From Pigmentiphaga aceris (GTDB lineage: Bacteria; Pseudomonadota; Gammaproteobacteria; Burkholderiales; Burkholderiaceae_B), in NCBI RefSeq assembly GCF_008119665.1, contig NZ_CP043046.1:5518001-5582000 (forward strand): 64,000 nucleotides of DNA, in the 5' to 3' direction. The notes beneath the pieces were generated by a model, which saw nothing but the letters and a program-made list of their open reading frames with translations, did not search any database and had not been told where the DNA came from. Below, one piece after another: positions 38,577-46,784 of the stretch. Within the stretch, counting starts at the first letter, position 1. Each line of letters opens with the position of its first letter. A program made the position numbers and the translations under genes.

Positions 38577-39506
38577 ATGCTGACCATCCAGACCCTGTTC
38601 GACGAGAACGCCGAGAAGATGTCGCTGACGTGGATCGCCGGCGAGTTGGGCGGCAGCACGCATGCATTGCCCGACGAGTGCCTGGGCGCATCCGATCTGG
38701 TTGGTCACTTGAACCTGATCCACCCGGCCCGTATCCAGGTCTTTGGTCACTCCGAATACGCGTACTACCAGCGTTTCGAAGCGCGCAAGCGTCATCACCA
38801 CCTGGATGAACTGGTCAGTGGCGGCGTGCCCGCGCTGGTCATGGCCGAAGGCCTGGTTGCGCCTGACGACCTGATCGAACATTGCCGACAGTCCAACGTG
38901 CCGCTGCTGGCGTCGCCGCTGCTGGCATCGCAGGTGATCGACCTGCTGCGCATCTACTTCGCCAAGAAGCTTGCGGCCACCACCACGGTACATGGCGTGT
39001 TCATGGACGTGCTGGGCATGGGCGTACTGATCTCGGGCGAATCCGGCCTGGGCAAAAGCGAACTGGCGCTGGAACTGATTTCGCGCGGTCATGGCCTGGT
39101 GGCTGATGATGCGGTGGAATTCAGCCGCATCGCCCCGAACATTGTCGATGGCCGCTGCCCGACCTTGCTGCAGAACCTGCTGGAAGTCCGCGGCCTGGGG
39201 CTGCTGGATATCCGCGCGATCTTCGGCGAGACCTCGGTACGCCGCAAGATGAAGCTCAAGTTGATCGTCCATCTGGTGCGCAACACCTCGATGGAAGAAC
39301 ACTACGAGCGCCTGCCGATGCAGGCACTGACCCAGGACATTCTGGGCCTGCCGATCCGCAAGGTGGTGCTGCCGGTTGCTGCCGGCCGCAACTTGGCGGT
39401 GTTGGTGGAAGCCGCCGTGCGCAGCGCCATTTTGCAGCTGCGCGGCATCGATACCTTGTCAGACTTCATGGATCGCCAGATGCAGGCCATCCACGACAAC
39501 GACTGA
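38577..39506 (+). CDS. hprK: HPr kinase/phosphorylase
   Basis: A 309-residue bifunctional enzyme that phosphorylates and dephosphorylates the regulatory serine of HPr. The Walker A is [14 protein letters not shown] near residue 158, and the HprK signature [16 protein letters not shown] follows. ATG 38577 ([14 protein letters not shown]) is used; the frame is open further upstream only by overlap with ptsN. In proteobacteria this gene sits with ptsN and rapZ, and here it does too. Confidence 0.96.
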   Translation: MLTIQTLFDENAEKMSLTWIAGELGGSTHALPDECLGASDLVGHLNLIHPARIQVFGHSEYAYYQRFEARKRHHHLDELVSGGVPALVMAEGLVAPDDLIEHCRQSNVPLLASPLLASQVIDLLRIYFAKKLAATTTVHGVFMDVLGMGVLISGESGLGKSELALELISRGHGLVADDAVEFSRIAPNIVDGRCPTLLQNLLEVRGLGLLDIRAIFGETSVRRKMKLKLIVHLVRNTSMEEHYERLPMQALTQDILGLPIRKVVLPVAAGRNLAVLVEAAVRSAILQLRGIDTLSDFMDRQMQAIHDND

Positions 39507-39528
39507 ACCCGACCTTGAGGCTTGGCCC

Positions 39529-40461
39529 GTGGGTAGCTCGCATGCCACAATCGACCCCGTGTTAAGCGTCGTCTTCATTACTGGCATCTCGGGCTCAGGA
39601 AAGTCCGTGGCGTTGCGCATGCTGGAAGACGCGGGATATACCTGCGTCGACAACCTGCCCGTCCGTTTCCTCCACGAGTTCATCGGCATCGCGCATGACG
39701 AGCATCTGTCGCGCGTTGCCGTGGCGATCGACGCCCGTTCGCCGGGCGACATCGCCGAACTCCCCGACGTCATCACCGCCCTGCGCGCCCGTGGCACCGA
39801 GCTGCGGGTGGTGTTCCTGGACGCCAGCACCAGCACGCTGGCGCTGCGTTATTCAGAAACCCGCCGCCGCCATCCCCTGACCGACCGTCTGCAACGCGGT
39901 GGCACGCCGCCCTCGCTGGAAGCCTGCATTCTGGCCGAGCGCGAATTGCTGGCCCCGCTGTCGGAACTCGGTCATCTGATTGACACCACGAACCTGACCC
40001 CTGGTCAGCTGCGTGCGTGGGTGCGTGACCTGATCAAGGCAGACCGCCTGCCGCTGGTGCTGACTTTCCAGTCGTTTGCGTTCAAGCGCGGCATTCCGCT
40101 CGACACCGACCTGATGTTCGATGTGCGCTGCTTGCCCAACCCGCATTACGACCCGGTGCTGCGTCCGCTGACGGGCTGCGATGCGCCCGTGGCGCAATAC
40201 CTGTCGGCCTTCCCGACCGTGAATGCGATGGTCGATGACATTGCGGGGTTTGTGGAACGCTGGCTGCCGCAATACATGCAGGACACCCGCAGTTATCTGA
40301 CGGTCGCGATCGGTTGCACAGGTGGTCAGCACCGTTCGGTCTACATCGTTGAACGGCTTGGCGAACGATTCGCCGATCGAGGACAAGTGTTGATACGCCA
40401 TCGCAACCAGCCGCATCTGCTGCTGCCGGTGCCCGACGGCCACGCGCCGCTTTCTACCTGA
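39529..40461 (+). CDS. rapZ: RNase adapter protein RapZ
   Basis: A protein of about 310 residues of the RapZ/YvcJ family. The N-terminal P-loop is GISGSGKSVALRMLEDAGYTCVDNLP, and the C-terminal domain has the Cys/His motif AIGCTGGQHRSVYIVERL. In E. coli it steers a small RNA to RNase E to control glucosamine-6-phosphate synthase; the role in betaproteobacteria is less clear. No ATG fits. GTG 39529 has TTGAGG eight bases upstream; GTG 39559 (LSVVFITG) is the alternative that matches the family length best. Confidence 0.93.
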   Translation: MGSSHATIDPVLSVVFITGISGSGKSVALRMLEDAGYTCVDNLPVRFLHEFIGIAHDEHLSRVAVAIDARSPGDIAELPDVITALRARGTELRVVFLDASTSTLALRYSETRRRHPLTDRLQRGGTPPSLEACILAERELLAPLSELGHLIDTTNLTPGQLRAWVRDLIKADRLPLVLTFQSFAFKRGIPLDTDLMFDVRCLPNPHYDPVLRPLTGCDAPVAQYLSAFPTVNAMVDDIAGFVERWLPQYMQDTRSYLTVAIGCTGGQHRSVYIVERLGERFADRGQVLIRHRNQPHLLLPVPDGHAPLST

Positions 40462-40478
40462 CAGGACCCGTGCCGGCC

Positions 40479-41681
40479 ATGCAGATCCGCTGCGTTTCTC
40501 ATACGCTTTCTCGCACGTTCTCCCATACGCTTCCCGTCGCCATGTTGGCGGTTTCATTGCTGATTGCCGGTTGCGGCAGCAGCCCCAAGCGAGACAGCAG
40601 CACGGCCAGCAGCAGCGGTGGCGGCAGTTCGCGCGGCGGTGGCTACTACAAAGATGACGGCCCACCGGACCGTCCGCCCTCAGACCTGGAACTGGTGCCC
40701 GACGCAATGCCTGCGGTCGAACCGCTGGCCAGTGGCCCGAACCGCCCCTACAACGTGTTCGGCAAAAACTACACCCCCGACACGTCCGGGCGGCCGTATC
40801 GCGTGCAGGGACTGGCGTCCTGGTACGGCAAGAAGTTCCACGGCCAGAAGACCTCCAACGGCGACACCTACGACATGTACGGCATGAGCGCCGCACACAC
40901 CACCTTGCCGATTCCCAGCTATGTGCGTGTCACGCGCGTGTCCACTGGCAAGACGGTGCTGTTGCGCGTCAATGACCGGGGTCCGTTCCACAGCGACCGC
41001 ATCATCGACTTGTCATACACGGCGGCCGTGAAGCTGGGCATCCTGGGTGCGGGCAGTGCCGAAGTGGTGGTCGAACATCTGACGCCTACTGAGATCGCCC
41101 GCATTCGTGCTGAACGCGCGGGTGAACAAACCGAATACGCCAGCCGCGCACCGGCGACGGTGGCCATGCTGGAAGCCTCGGCTGCCGCCAGCACGGTTGC
41201 CCCGGCCCCGGCCTATATCAATACGCCTGCACCCTCGACCGGATTCGGCTCGCAAGACAGCTTGCCCGCCGACACGATTGCGGCAACTGCGCCCATTGCG
41301 TTCGGAGCGGCCCCGTCGCAAATCGAGGCCTTGCCGCCACCGGCACCGATGGCCCCCAGGCCAGTACCGGCTGCGCAGCCTGCCTACCCGTCTGCGTCGG
41401 CCGCATCGGCAGGCTTGTCAGCACCCAGCACTGCGGCGGCACCAGTATTGGACGGCGTGTATCTGCAACTGGGCGCGTTCAGCGGTCAGCAAAATGCCCA
41501 GGACCTGCTTGGCCGCCTGCGCAGCCAGCTGACCGACTGGGCCGAGCCGCTGCGCATCGTGCTGGTCGGCAACCTGCATCGTGTTCGCATCGGTCCGTAT
41601 GCAGACCGTGTCACTGCGCAACTGGCGGCCAACCGGCTGCAGCAGCGGGTGAACATGACGGCGATGATCGTCACGCAATAA
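40479..41681 (+). CDS. rlpA: Septal ring lytic transglycosylase RlpA
   Basis: A 400-residue lipoprotein. The lipobox LLIAGC ends the signal peptide. A Gly/Ser-rich linker follows, then the double-psi beta-barrel catalytic domain (QGLASWYGKKFHGQKTSNGDTYDMYGMSAAHTTLP) near residues 110-200. A Pro/Ala-rich linker of about 110 residues precedes a SPOR domain (VYLQLGAFSGQQNAQDLLGRL), which binds naked septal glycan. It acts on peptidoglycan at the division site. ATG 40479 is preferred to GTG 40470. It follows rapZ by 17 bp. Confidence 0.93.
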   Translation: MQIRCVSHTLSRTFSHTLPVAMLAVSLLIAGCGSSPKRDSSTASSSGGGSSRGGGYYKDDGPPDRPPSDLELVPDAMPAVEPLASGPNRPYNVFGKNYTPDTSGRPYRVQGLASWYGKKFHGQKTSNGDTYDMYGMSAAHTTLPIPSYVRVTRVSTGKTVLLRVNDRGPFHSDRIIDLSYTAAVKLGILGAGSAEVVVEHLTPTEIARIRAERAGEQTEYASRAPATVAMLEASAAASTVAPAPAYINTPAPSTGFGSQDSLPADTIAATAPIAFGAAPSQIEALPPPAPMAPRPVPAAQPAYPSASAASAGLSAPSTAAAPVLDGVYLQLGAFSGQQNAQDLLGRLRSQLTDWAEPLRIVLVGNLHRVRIGPYADRVTAQLAANRLQQRVNMTAMIVTQ

Positions 41682-42119
41682 GCGGACGGCAAGGGGCCAC
41701 AAGACAGTGGCTCCCTTGCGGACTGACATTACGTACGGCGCATCTGCTTGTGCCATCCCATACGCAGAACCCCTCACGGACAAATCGCTGTCGCAGCGCC
41801 CTGCCCGCGAGCCACACACCGAATACTGAAGCATCGCGCCCTTTGCGGAATCGCCATGCCTATGTTTGCGGCAAATGGGCTGGCTGGCGGTTTACCTGCT
41901 GGTCAGCTGCTTGATCTGAGCTTCAGCTTGCTTGCTGGCTTGATAGCTGGACTGGCTATCAACACCTCTGCCAGCCCGAACGTCAGCCCGAACGTCAGCC
42001 CGAACGTCAGCCCGAATGTCAGCCCGAACGTCAGCCCGAATGTCAGCTCAAATGTCAGCTCGCCAGCCAAGCTGCCGTTCAGTTTTCCGATTGGCCTGAT
42101 CGGCGCAAACGCTCAGCCT
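41682..42119. other. 438-bp intergenic region between rlpA and rsmI
   Basis: No gene is convincing here. The plus-strand frame that runs through it continues antisense through rsmI and is low in family content. The left half has repeated AGCT and TGGCTT words. The right half contains the 12-bp tandem repeat listed separately. Both flanking genes end here (rlpA plus, rsmI minus), so it is a convergent-terminator zone. Confidence 0.6.
41973..42056. repeat. 12-bp tandem repeat, about seven copies
   Basis: The unit AGCCCGAACGTC is repeated at 41973, 41985, 41997, 42009, 42021, 42033 and 42045. Three copies are identical in a row; the fourth and sixth have a C-to-T change (AATGTC) and the seventh has decayed to AGCTCAAATGTC. 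A partial eighth copy follows. Twelve is a multiple of three, so the array would keep frame if translated. Such an array can vary in copy number between strains. Confidence 0.9.
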
Positions 42120-43190
42120 TCAGTCCTCGTCTTCCTCTGCGTCATCTTCCTGCGCCTTGCGCAGTGTCAGCGCGTGCGCGTACAGCGCATCTCGCGGCAC
42201 ACCGGTAATGCGCGATGCCAGGCGCGCGGCGTCGCGCACGCTGGCCACTTCCATCAACCATTGCAGAATTTCGCCTGCACGGCCGTCGATTCTTTCTTCC
42301 GTTGCTACGGGCGGCGCGCTGATGATCAGCACAAATTCACCCTGCTCGCGGTGCGGTGCGTCGATCCAGGTCAGCGCCTCGCTGGCCGGCAAGGTCACGA
42401 TTTCCTCGAAACGCTTGCTCAGTTCGCGGGCAATGGTAATGCCACGCTCGGCACCGCAGGTATCCACCACGTCGCGCAGCGTGTCACGCAAACGGTGTGG
42501 CGACTCGTAGATCACCACGGGCGCAGGCACCGCCGTCCATTGCGCCAGCCAGCGCTGACGCGCCACGCGCTTGGACGGCGCAAAGCCGGCGAAGACGAAT
42601 GCCGGGTTCTCGTCGGTGGTCACGCCGCTGCCCATCAAGGCGGTGATGACGGCGCTGGCTCCCGGAATCGGCACCACGGTGAAACCTGCTTCGCGCACCG
42701 CACGAATCACCCGCGCACCCGGGTCGCTTACGCCCGGCGCACCCGCGTCGGACACCAGCGCCACACGCTCGCCCGCCGTCAGTCTGCCGACGATGGCCTG
42801 GGCCGCTTGTGCCTCGTTATGGCGGTGCGCAGCAATCAAGGGCGTGCGAATGCCCCAGGCATCGAGCATGGGACGGGTACTGCGGGTGTCCTCGGCGGCG
42901 ATCACGTCACAGCGCTGCAAGGTCATCTGCGCACGCAGGCTCAGGTCGCCCAGGTTGCCGATCGGCGTGGCCACGACATACAGCGTGGATGCGGGCCAGT
43001 GCTGGGTGGCAACGCGCTCGGCCAGACGGGGCCAGACACTGGCGGCAGACGTCGCGATGTCGGATACATCCACACGCGCGTCGGCCGCATCAGCGGCAGT
43101 GTGGGCCGCGTCAGCCCCCGTAACGGGCAAGGGTGCCGCGTAGGCGTCGTCGGCATCGACGGCACCGGAAGAAGAAGGATCGATATGCAT
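42120..43190 (-). CDS. rsmI: 16S rRNA (cytidine-1402-2'-O)-methyltransferase
   Basis: A 356-residue RsmI that methylates the ribose of C1402 in the ribosomal P site using SAM. The tetrapyrrole-methylase fold is recognised by [44 protein letters not shown] and the SAM-site [13 protein letters not shown]. The family normally starts near residue 67 here, so the first 66 residues (Ala/Asp-rich, [10 protein letters not shown]) form an unusual N-terminal extension. An acidic tail (DDAEEDED) ends it. It is divergent from the YraN homologue with a 32-bp gap. Confidence 0.94.
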   Translation of the reverse strand: MHIDPSSSGAVDADDAYAAPLPVTGADAAHTAADAADARVDVSDIATSAASVWPRLAERVATQHWPASTLYVVATPIGNLGDLSLRAQMTLQRCDVIAAEDTRSTRPMLDAWGIRTPLIAAHRHNEAQAAQAIVGRLTAGERVALVSDAGAPGVSDPGARVIRAVREAGFTVVPIPGASAVITALMGSGVTTDENPAFVFAGFAPSKRVARQRWLAQWTAVPAPVVIYESPHRLRDTLRDVVDTCGAERGITIARELSKRFEEIVTLPASEALTWIDAPHREQGEFVLIISAPPVATEERIDGRAGEILQWLMEVASVRDAARLASRITGVPRDALYAHALTLRKAQEDDAEEDED

Positions 43191-43222
43191 GCCGCCAGAA
43201 TACCCGAGCAGGCGGCGGTGTC

Positions 43223-43810
43223 ATGACGGATAAGTCGCGCGTGCTCAGTCCCGAGGCACGTCTGTTGGCAACACAACGACGCGCCCGCAAGCGGTGGCTG
43301 GCAAAAACGCGAACGGCGGCAGGTGAAACGCAGCCTGCATCCCCAACCAAGATCAAGGTCCGGCCAACAGGAAAGACCGCTGCCGCCGACGCACCATCAT
43401 CAGGTTTCACACGGACGGCCCTGGACACGAGCGGACGAGAACTTGCGCGTCAGTCCCCCACCCAGCGCCACGGTGCAGAGCAAGAAGCGCTTGCACTTGC
43501 CCATCTCGAAAATGCTGGCTTGCAACTGCTTGCCCGCAACGTTGCCAGTCGGGTGGGCGAACTCGACCTGGTCATGCAGGACGGCGACATCCTGGTGTTT
43601 GTCGAAGTGCGCGCCCGCAGCTCATCGCGCTTCGGCGGCGCAGCGGCCAGCGTGACCTTCGCCAAACAGCAGCGCCTGACCCGCGCAGCCCAAGTTTTTC
43701 TGAAAACCGCATGGCGCGGCCCCGTACCACGCTGCCGTTTCGATGTCGTGGCAATCTCCCCGGAAGGCATCGCCTGGTTGCGTGACGCCTTCACCCCCAG
43801 TTACACCTGA
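43223..43810 (+). CDS. YraN/UPF0102-family endonuclease-like protein
   Basis: A 195-residue protein whose C-terminal 115 residues are the UPF0102 domain, a restriction-endonuclease-like fold. The motif [51 protein letters not shown] contains the expected E-x-K-type acidic residues in GELDLV and VFVEVR. The first 80 residues are an Arg/Ser/Thr-rich extension not seen in the E. coli protein. ATG 43223 ([10 protein letters not shown]) is the most plausible start. The gene is usually found beside rsmI and a SIS-domain gene, as here; its role is unproven. Confidence 0.85.
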   Translation: MTDKSRVLSPEARLLATQRRARKRWLAKTRTAAGETQPASPTKIKVRPTGKTAAADAPSSGFTRTALDTSGRELARQSPTQRHGAEQEALALAHLENAGLQLLARNVASRVGELDLVMQDGDILVFVEVRARSSSRFGGAAASVTFAKQQRLTRAAQVFLKTAWRGPVPRCRFDVVAISPEGIAWLRDAFTPSYT

Positions 43811-43880
43811 CGCGCACCGCGCAGCGCATGCACACCCGCAACAAGCCTGCACCCATGAGCCTGCATGCCATAATCCGCGC

Positions 43881-44471
43881 ATGGATCTGACAGCCCGGGT
43901 CACCACCCACTTCCGCGACGCGATCGCGCTTCACGAACATGCCCTCGACACCTTGCCGGTTCTGACCGCCACGGCGATCGAGGCGATCTTCTTTGCCATC
44001 GCCAACGATGGCAAAGTGCTCGTTTGCGGCAACGGCGCTTCGGCAGCCGACGCACAGCGGTTCGTTTCCCACATGATCGGCCGCTTCGAGCGCGAACGGA
44101 TGCCGCTGGCAGCCATCGCGCTTACTGCCGACACCGCCATCGTGACCGCGATCTCGAACGATCTCGGTTATGACCGCGCGTTCTCGCAGCAGGTGTATGC
44201 GCTTGGACATCCGGGCGACATCCTGGTGGTGTTGTCGGCCAGCGGCAATTCGCCAAGCGTGCTGCAGGCCATCGTCGCCGCGCACGAGCGCGACATGCGG
44301 GTGATCGCATTGACCGGTCACGGCGGCGGCGACGTTGCCGCGCTGCTGACCGAAGAAGACATCCACCTAAGCGTGCCGCACGAGCGCACGCCACGCATCC
44401 AGGAAATCCATCTGTTGCTGCTGCACGCCTTGTGCGACGGCATAGACGCCCAATTGCTAGGAGAAACCTGA
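43881..44471 (+). CDS. SIS-domain phosphosugar isomerase (DiaA/GmhA family)
   Basis: A 196-residue single SIS-domain protein related to DiaA and phosphoheptose isomerase GmhA. The sugar-phosphate loop reads VLVCGNGASAADAQRFVSHMIGRFERER, followed by LSASGNSPSVLQAI and ERTPRIQEIHLLLLHALCD. The last motif matches the GmhA active-site EIHL. Context beside yraN and a BON-domain gene favours DiaA, which stimulates DnaA-oriC initiation. GmhA activity in heptose synthesis is the alternative, and sequence alone does not settle it. Confidence 0.85.
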   Translation: MDLTARVTTHFRDAIALHEHALDTLPVLTATAIEAIFFAIANDGKVLVCGNGASAADAQRFVSHMIGRFERERMPLAAIALTADTAIVTAISNDLGYDRAFSQQVYALGHPGDILVVLSASGNSPSVLQAIVAAHERDMRVIALTGHGGGDVAALLTEEDIHLSVPHERTPRIQEIHLLLLHALCDGIDAQLLGET

Positions 44472-44472
44472 C

Positions 44473-45153
44473 ATGACCCGTACTTCAATTGCATCGACGC
44501 TGCGCCCGATCGCCCTGGCCCTTGCCATCGCTTCCGGAGCAGCGGTACTGCAGGCCTGCGCGCCGATTCTTCTCGGCGGTGCCGCGATGGGTGTGGGTGG
44601 CATGGCGGTTACCGACCGGCGATCGGTGGGCATCCAGGTGGAAGATCAGAATATCGAGTTGAAGGCCGGCAGCCGCATCAGCGAAAAATTCGGCGACGCC
44701 GTGCACGTGAACGTCAACGCCTACAACCGCAAGCTGCTGCTGAGCGGCGAAGTGCCTAATGAGAACGCCAAGGCTGAAATCGAACGCCTGGTCGGCAGCA
44801 TCGAAAACCTGCGTAGCGTGGTCAACGACCTGGCCGTGGCACCTGCAAGTTCGCTCACCACCCGGGCCAACGACTCGGTGCTGACCGGCAAGGTCAAAGC
44901 CACCTTGATCGACGCCAAAGACCTGTTCTCGAACGCATTCCGCGTCAACACCGACCGGGGCAACGTCTACCTGATGGGCATCGTTACCGAGCGCGAAGGC
45001 AAGCGCGCCTCGCAACTGGTGTCCACCATCCCCGGCATCCTGAAGGTTGTCGCTGTCTTCGACTACATCAGCGAAGGCGAATTGCAGGGCCTGTCCAAGG
45101 CCGAAGCCGAACGGCAGCAGGCCCGCGCCAACGCTGCACCGGTACCGCAATAA
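44473..45153 (+). CDS. BON-domain outer-membrane lipoprotein (DolP/YraP-like)
   Basis: A 226-residue lipoprotein with lipobox VLQAC at the end of the signal peptide. Two BON domains follow, roughly residues 70-125 and 135-200 (VHVNVNAYNRKLLLSGEVPNENAKAEIERLVGSI and LFSNAFRVNTDRGNVYLMGIVTEREGKRASQLV). E. coli DolP, the likely homologue, supports outer-membrane integrity and BAM function. It begins two bases after the SIS-domain gene, matching the order yraN-diaA-dolP of E. coli. Confidence 0.88.
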   Translation: MTRTSIASTLRPIALALAIASGAAVLQACAPILLGGAAMGVGGMAVTDRRSVGIQVEDQNIELKAGSRISEKFGDAVHVNVNAYNRKLLLSGEVPNENAKAEIERLVGSIENLRSVVNDLAVAPASSLTTRANDSVLTGKVKATLIDAKDLFSNAFRVNTDRGNVYLMGIVTEREGKRASQLVSTIPGILKVVAVFDYISEGELQGLSKAEAERQQARANAAPVPQ

Positions 45154-45326
45154 GGTCTGTTGACGGCTCACACCAAGCTGTCAGGAAGGCCGGAGTAAAC
45201 TCATGGAACTTCCTGCACGTGGCCCTGGTCTGACCGGGGCTTGCGTGCAGCGCACGGTTGCCATGGCGCGATTGCCCGCGGCAACCGGAAACGGCGACGC
45301 GCACCCCGCCCCCCATGAGACCCGCC

Positions 45327-45872
45327 ATGACTGCTTCCAGCACTGCCCCCCCCCTTCCCGCCAACCCGGCAAAACGCGGCCCCGCGAAATTCATCGTTGG
45401 CGCGGCGTTGGCAGCAGTCGTTGCAGCAGGCGCATGGTTTACGCTGGCACCCGCGCCCAAAGCGCCGGACGCAACCTTCACCTCGATCACTGGCGAAAAG
45501 ATCACCACGGCCAGCCTGCGCGGCAAGGTCGTGCTGCTGAACTTCTGGGCCACCGACTGCGTCACCTGCGTCAAAGAGATGCCGATGATGGTGGACACCT
45601 ACAAGAAGTACGCGCCGCAAGGCTACGAAATGGTGGCCGTGGCCATGCGTCACGATCCGCCGAACTACGTCTTGAACTTTGTCGAGACGCGTCAACTGCC
45701 CTTCAAGGTTGCACTCGACCCGATGGGCGAGCACGCCAAGACCTTCGGCAATGTGCAGATGACCCCCACGTCTTTGCTGATCGACCGTGAAGGTCGGATT
45801 CTGAAGCGCTATCTGGGTGAGCCCGACACTGCGGAATTCCACGCGGCGATCGAGAAGGCGCTGGCTAGCTGA
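45327..45872 (+). CDS. TlpA-family membrane-anchored thioredoxin-like protein
   Basis: A 181-residue TlpA/ResA-like protein. A single membrane helix (about residues 21-41) anchors a periplasmic thioredoxin fold with the redox motif WATDCVTCVKEMP. The CVTC pair is unusual compared with CxPC, since the residue before the second cysteine is threonine. The cis-proline region is QMTPTSLLID. ATG 45327 is used; ATG 45315 adds four residues. A role in periplasmic disulfide reduction or cytochrome maturation is possible. It is the last gene of the SIS/BON run. Confidence 0.88.
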   Translation: MTASSTAPPLPANPAKRGPAKFIVGAALAAVVAAGAWFTLAPAPKAPDATFTSITGEKITTASLRGKVVLLNFWATDCVTCVKEMPMMVDTYKKYAPQGYEMVAVAMRHDPPNYVLNFVETRQLPFKVALDPMGEHAKTFGNVQMTPTSLLIDREGRILKRYLGEPDTAEFHAAIEKALAS

Positions 45873-45895
45873 GCGGCGCAGAGAGTCTGGCATCA

Positions 45896-45921
45896 AGACG
45901 CGTGATGCACATCACGCGTCT
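45896..45921. terminator. Perfect 12-bp inverted repeat between convergent genes
   Basis: The left arm AGACGCGTGATG (45896-45907) and right arm CATCACGCGTCT (45910-45921) are perfect complements around a two-base centre. It lies 23 bp after the tlpA-like stop, before the convergent gene at 45971. There is no U-run on either side. The core GTGA-N6-TCAC also resembles a CRP-family binding site, so it may be regulatory instead. Confidence 0.5.
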
Positions 45922-45970
45922 CACGATAGTCAATAAAAACGCAGTCCCACTATTGCTGACCGCATCGCCG

Positions 45971-46585
45971 CTAGATTGATATCGCGGCAAGCCCCTGCAA
46001 TGCCTGAATCAACTTGGGCTTGGGTGCCGTCAACACATCGTCCTGAATACTGCACACCACCGACTTCAGCAATTCAGTGGTGTTGAGTTCAGTGCGCGTT
46101 GCCAAGCTCTGCAAGTCTTCGCTGACTCGCACGGGCACCTTCATCGACAAACGACGTCGTGCCACACCGCGATGCTCGGGAAACCTGACCAAAGCCTTGG
46201 CATGCATTGCCTTCAGCTTCGTTGCAAGCTGTGCATCGCCTGCGGCCTGGTGCAAAAAATAGCTCAGCAATACCCGCCGAAAATCTGTCGAGGCGCGGTG
46301 ATCAATCGTGTGCACGGCGTAGTCCAGCACATCCACATAGATGGCAGGCAAGTTGGCTTCGATGGACGCCGTCGCCTCTTTGCGCGTCTTGCTGATGGCC
46401 GGCGTGGACTGTGCAGGGATCGATACGGTGGTGTCACAGACGTCGCACACGCCAACAAGAATGTTCTTCGCGACAGAAGACCCATCACTGAATGGAACGT
46501 CGCGTCGGCGAAACGTGGTGACGACGAGATCCGCACAGTGGCTGCACACCGCCCTGCTCTGGTCGCCTTCCTGGAAGATCTTCAT
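45971..46585 (-). CDS. Zinc-ribbon plus ribbon-helix-helix protein, unknown function
   Basis: A 204-residue protein starting at ATG 46585. It has two CxxC pairs (residues 14-17 CSHC and 47-50 CDVC), which fit an MqsA-like zinc ribbon. The C-terminal RRRLSMKVPVRVSEDLQSLATRTELNTTELLKSVVCSIQDD (about 144-186) looks like a ribbon-helix-helix DNA-binding motif. I do not recognise the family with certainty. The combination suggests a transcriptional regulator or antitoxin, but no toxin-like gene is adjacent. The 200 bp upstream is AT-rich and without a gene. Confidence 0.75.
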   Translation of the reverse strand: MKIFQEGDQSRAVCSHCADLVVTTFRRRDVPFSDGSSVAKNILVGVCDVCDTTVSIPAQSTPAISKTRKEATASIEANLPAIYVDVLDYAVHTIDHRASTDFRRVLLSYFLHQAAGDAQLATKLKAMHAKALVRFPEHRGVARRRLSMKVPVRVSEDLQSLATRTELNTTELLKSVVCSIQDDVLTAPKPKLIQALQGLAAISI

Positions 46586-46784
46586 GGACGTTCTCATTGG
46601 TGCACGCTGATGATTTTGGCGCAGTCATTCGACCCCTAAAAATACGACAATCTTCGTATAGAAAACAAGCTGATATTTGCTTGATGCAATCGAAGAGCAT
46701 AGAAGGCATTGATGCGAGAGATATGCAAAGTGGACGTATCAGTCCAAGCGCGAAAGTACTGACACAGCGGTAATTACGCGCCAA

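Noticed and set aside
41748..43226. A 492-codon plus-strand open frame through the tandem repeat and opposite rsmI
   Set aside because: Most of it is antisense to rsmI. The repeat would encode SPNV units, but there is no ribosome site and no domain.
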